From: Spirochaetaceae bacterium | GTDB taxonomy: Bacteria; Spirochaetota; Spirochaetia; Treponematales; Treponemataceae | DNA length: 6,495 nt | NCBI GenBank assembly: GCA_031271875.1 | Contig: JAISVD010000184.1 | Coordinates: forward strand, 1 to 6,495 | Direction of reading: 5' to 3' | In this document: piece by piece, positions 5,449-6,495 of the stretch | How positions within the stretch are numbered: the stretch's first letter is position 1 | Layout of the letters: every line of letters starts with the position of its first letter | Notes under the pieces: model-generated | Databases searched by the model: none | What the model was told of the DNA's origin: nothing | The model's input: the letters and a program-made list of their open reading frames with translations, nothing else | Translations under genes and position numbers: made by a program

Positions 5449-6495
5449 ATGGCTTCAACCGGAAAAAAGCTTGTGATGAGTTTGCCTCTCAAGCTCATTC
5501 TTACCCAGGATGGCGCATCTTATTTTATACGACAGAACAAAAAACTGCTGAAGTTCAGATTGGCCGATAATGTTGAAGAATATGGAGTTTCTCTGGATAA
5601 ATTTTCTCCCGGTTCCATTCAGCGGATGATTCTGATAGATTATATCTCCAAAATAGAGATATCCATGCCTGAATTCGTCTCATCCCGTCAGGAGATAATG
5701 GATATGTCCAAGCTGACGGTCTTTTCGATGCTCTACAGGCAGTTTGACAGGCAGGTTTTCAAGGATATTATCAGCACTGAGGTAGTCCGCAAACATAACC
5801 GCATCAATCCGTCGGAGCTCCTGGACGAACGCACCAAGATGAGCGATGCCACGCTTCGGTCCGCCCTGATGCACAAGGAATCCCTGATCGCCGAGGCGCA
5901 GAAGCAGATACTTAAACCGGTTTACGATCGGATAGCCGGGAACGATTCCCTTCAGCCCGAGGAGAAGAACGTGATGCTTCTGATGGCTGAAAAATTCATA
6001 ATAAACCTGAGGCCCTTCAGTTGGTTCATCATACTCAAGTTTTTCCGATCCGACGGCGCGGAGGAGATGCTGACCTTGATCCGCAGCTCTCTGATGGAAT
6101 TCATGGAAAAGAGCAAGGTCGCCGAGTATATTGCCCTCATGGTTATGGAGCTGGCTATCAATTCCGAAAATACCAACCTCCGCAAGGAAGCGAGGAAGAT
6201 GTTCAAGGGTGTGATGGATGAAAGTTCCGTTATATATGATCCCGAAATCAGGCAGAAGGTTATTGCCGAGCTTCGGCGCAAGAATGAACTGGTTTTTATA
6301 TCCTGGAAATTCGGCGGGGGAAGTACTTCCATCGGTGCTCAGGGACGGCTGCAAATCACACTGTACAATAAAAGCGATGAGTTCCTTGAAGTAAAGGAGA
6401 GTATCGAGGGGAAAAAAGCCGCGAACCTCAAGAAAAAGGGGCTTATCGATTTTTACCGGGAGATGCCCGAAGGCGAGGAGGGTACCGATCTGGGG
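5449..6495 (+). CDS. Cytoplasmic protein of unknown function, weakly GHKL-ATPase-like (3' end off window)
   Basis: Starting at MASTGKKLVMSLPLKLIL, 349 codons are open to the right edge with no stop. There is no signal peptide or clear membrane segment, and the protein is rich in charged helices, so it is probably cytoplasmic. Residues about 70-225 appear mainly helical (for example EIMDMSKLTVFSMLYRQF). At 230-246 EYIALMVMELAINSE resembles the N-box of GHKL (histidine-kinase-type) ATPases, where ExxxN binds Mg-ATP: E234 and N238 fit. Downstream, FISWKFGGGSTS (283-294) and LQITLYNKSDEFLEV suggest a strand-rich segment, and the last visible residues GTDLG (345-349) could open the glycine-rich GxGL box. 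No DxGxG box is evident between them, so ATPase function is only a suggestion. A conserved protein without known role is the safe call. It is divergent from the membrane-protein gene and has its own candidate promoter and a good ribosome binding site. Confidence 0.88.
   Translation, partial: MASTGKKLVMSLPLKLILTQDGASYFIRQNKKLLKFRLADNVEEYGVSLDKFSPGSIQRMILIDYISKIEISMPEFVSSRQEIMDMSKLTVFSMLYRQFDRQVFKDIISTEVVRKHNRINPSELLDERTKMSDATLRSALMHKESLIAEAQKQILKPVYDRIAGNDSLQPEEKNVMLLMAEKFIINLRPFSWFIILKFFRSDGAEEMLTLIRSSLMEFMEKSKVAEYIALMVMELAINSENTNLRKEARKMFKGVMDESSVIYDPEIRQKVIAELRRKNELVFISWKFGGGSTSIGAQGRLQITLYNKSDEFLEVKESIEGKKAANLKKKGLIDFYREMPEGEEGTDLG

Noticed and set aside
5385..5570. 61-codon plus-strand frame starting in the divergent gap
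   Set aside because: It lacks a ribosome binding site, overlaps the dyad and runs out of phase into the real gene starting at 5449.
5680..6354. 224-codon minus-strand open frame
   Set aside because: It is antisense to the rightward gene, whose frame has a good start site and protein-like composition over 349 codons.

Overview
The window is a gene-dense bacterial segment of moderate G+C. It holds five protein-coding genes and no RNA genes, insertion sequences or CRISPR arrays. No gene here fixes the taxonomy. A spirochaete, possibly Treponema-like, is my tentative guess from general protein character only.

Layout. Four genes run leftward on the minus strand in the order 5359->3179, 3065->2004, 1984->1103 and 997->(off the left edge). 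The gaps are 113, 19 and 105 bases, so some or all may be co-transcribed. They encode: a polytopic membrane protein with large extracytoplasmic domains; an RluC-like 23S rRNA pseudouridine synthase with an S4 domain; a P-loop NTPase joined to an Asp23/Gls24-like domain; and an exported protein with a degenerate peptidase-like fold and a TPR at the truncated end. The fifth gene starts at 5449, runs rightward and is cut by the right edge. Its product is cytoplasmic, of unknown function, with weak resemblance to a GHKL ATPase. No intergenic stretch exceeds about 115 bases, and I saw no convincing intrinsic terminator.

Regulation. The divergent gap at 5360-5448 is very AT-rich. It carries candidate promoters in both directions, an exact 8-bp dyad lying on the candidate rightward -10 box, and four copies of GTATAT/ATATAC. 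Ribosome binding sites are clear for the genes starting at 997 and 5449. They are poor for the other three, which suggests leaderless or coupled translation.

Most unusual points: an 18-bp tandem repeat inserted in frame in the catalytic domain of the pseudouridine synthase; the NTPase-Asp23 fusion; two exported or membrane proteins whose folds look like proteases without their metal ligands; and the divergent operator-like region. The cluster pairs one translation gene with envelope proteins of unknown role. I can offer no established joint function. Nothing seen amounts to a proven new system.
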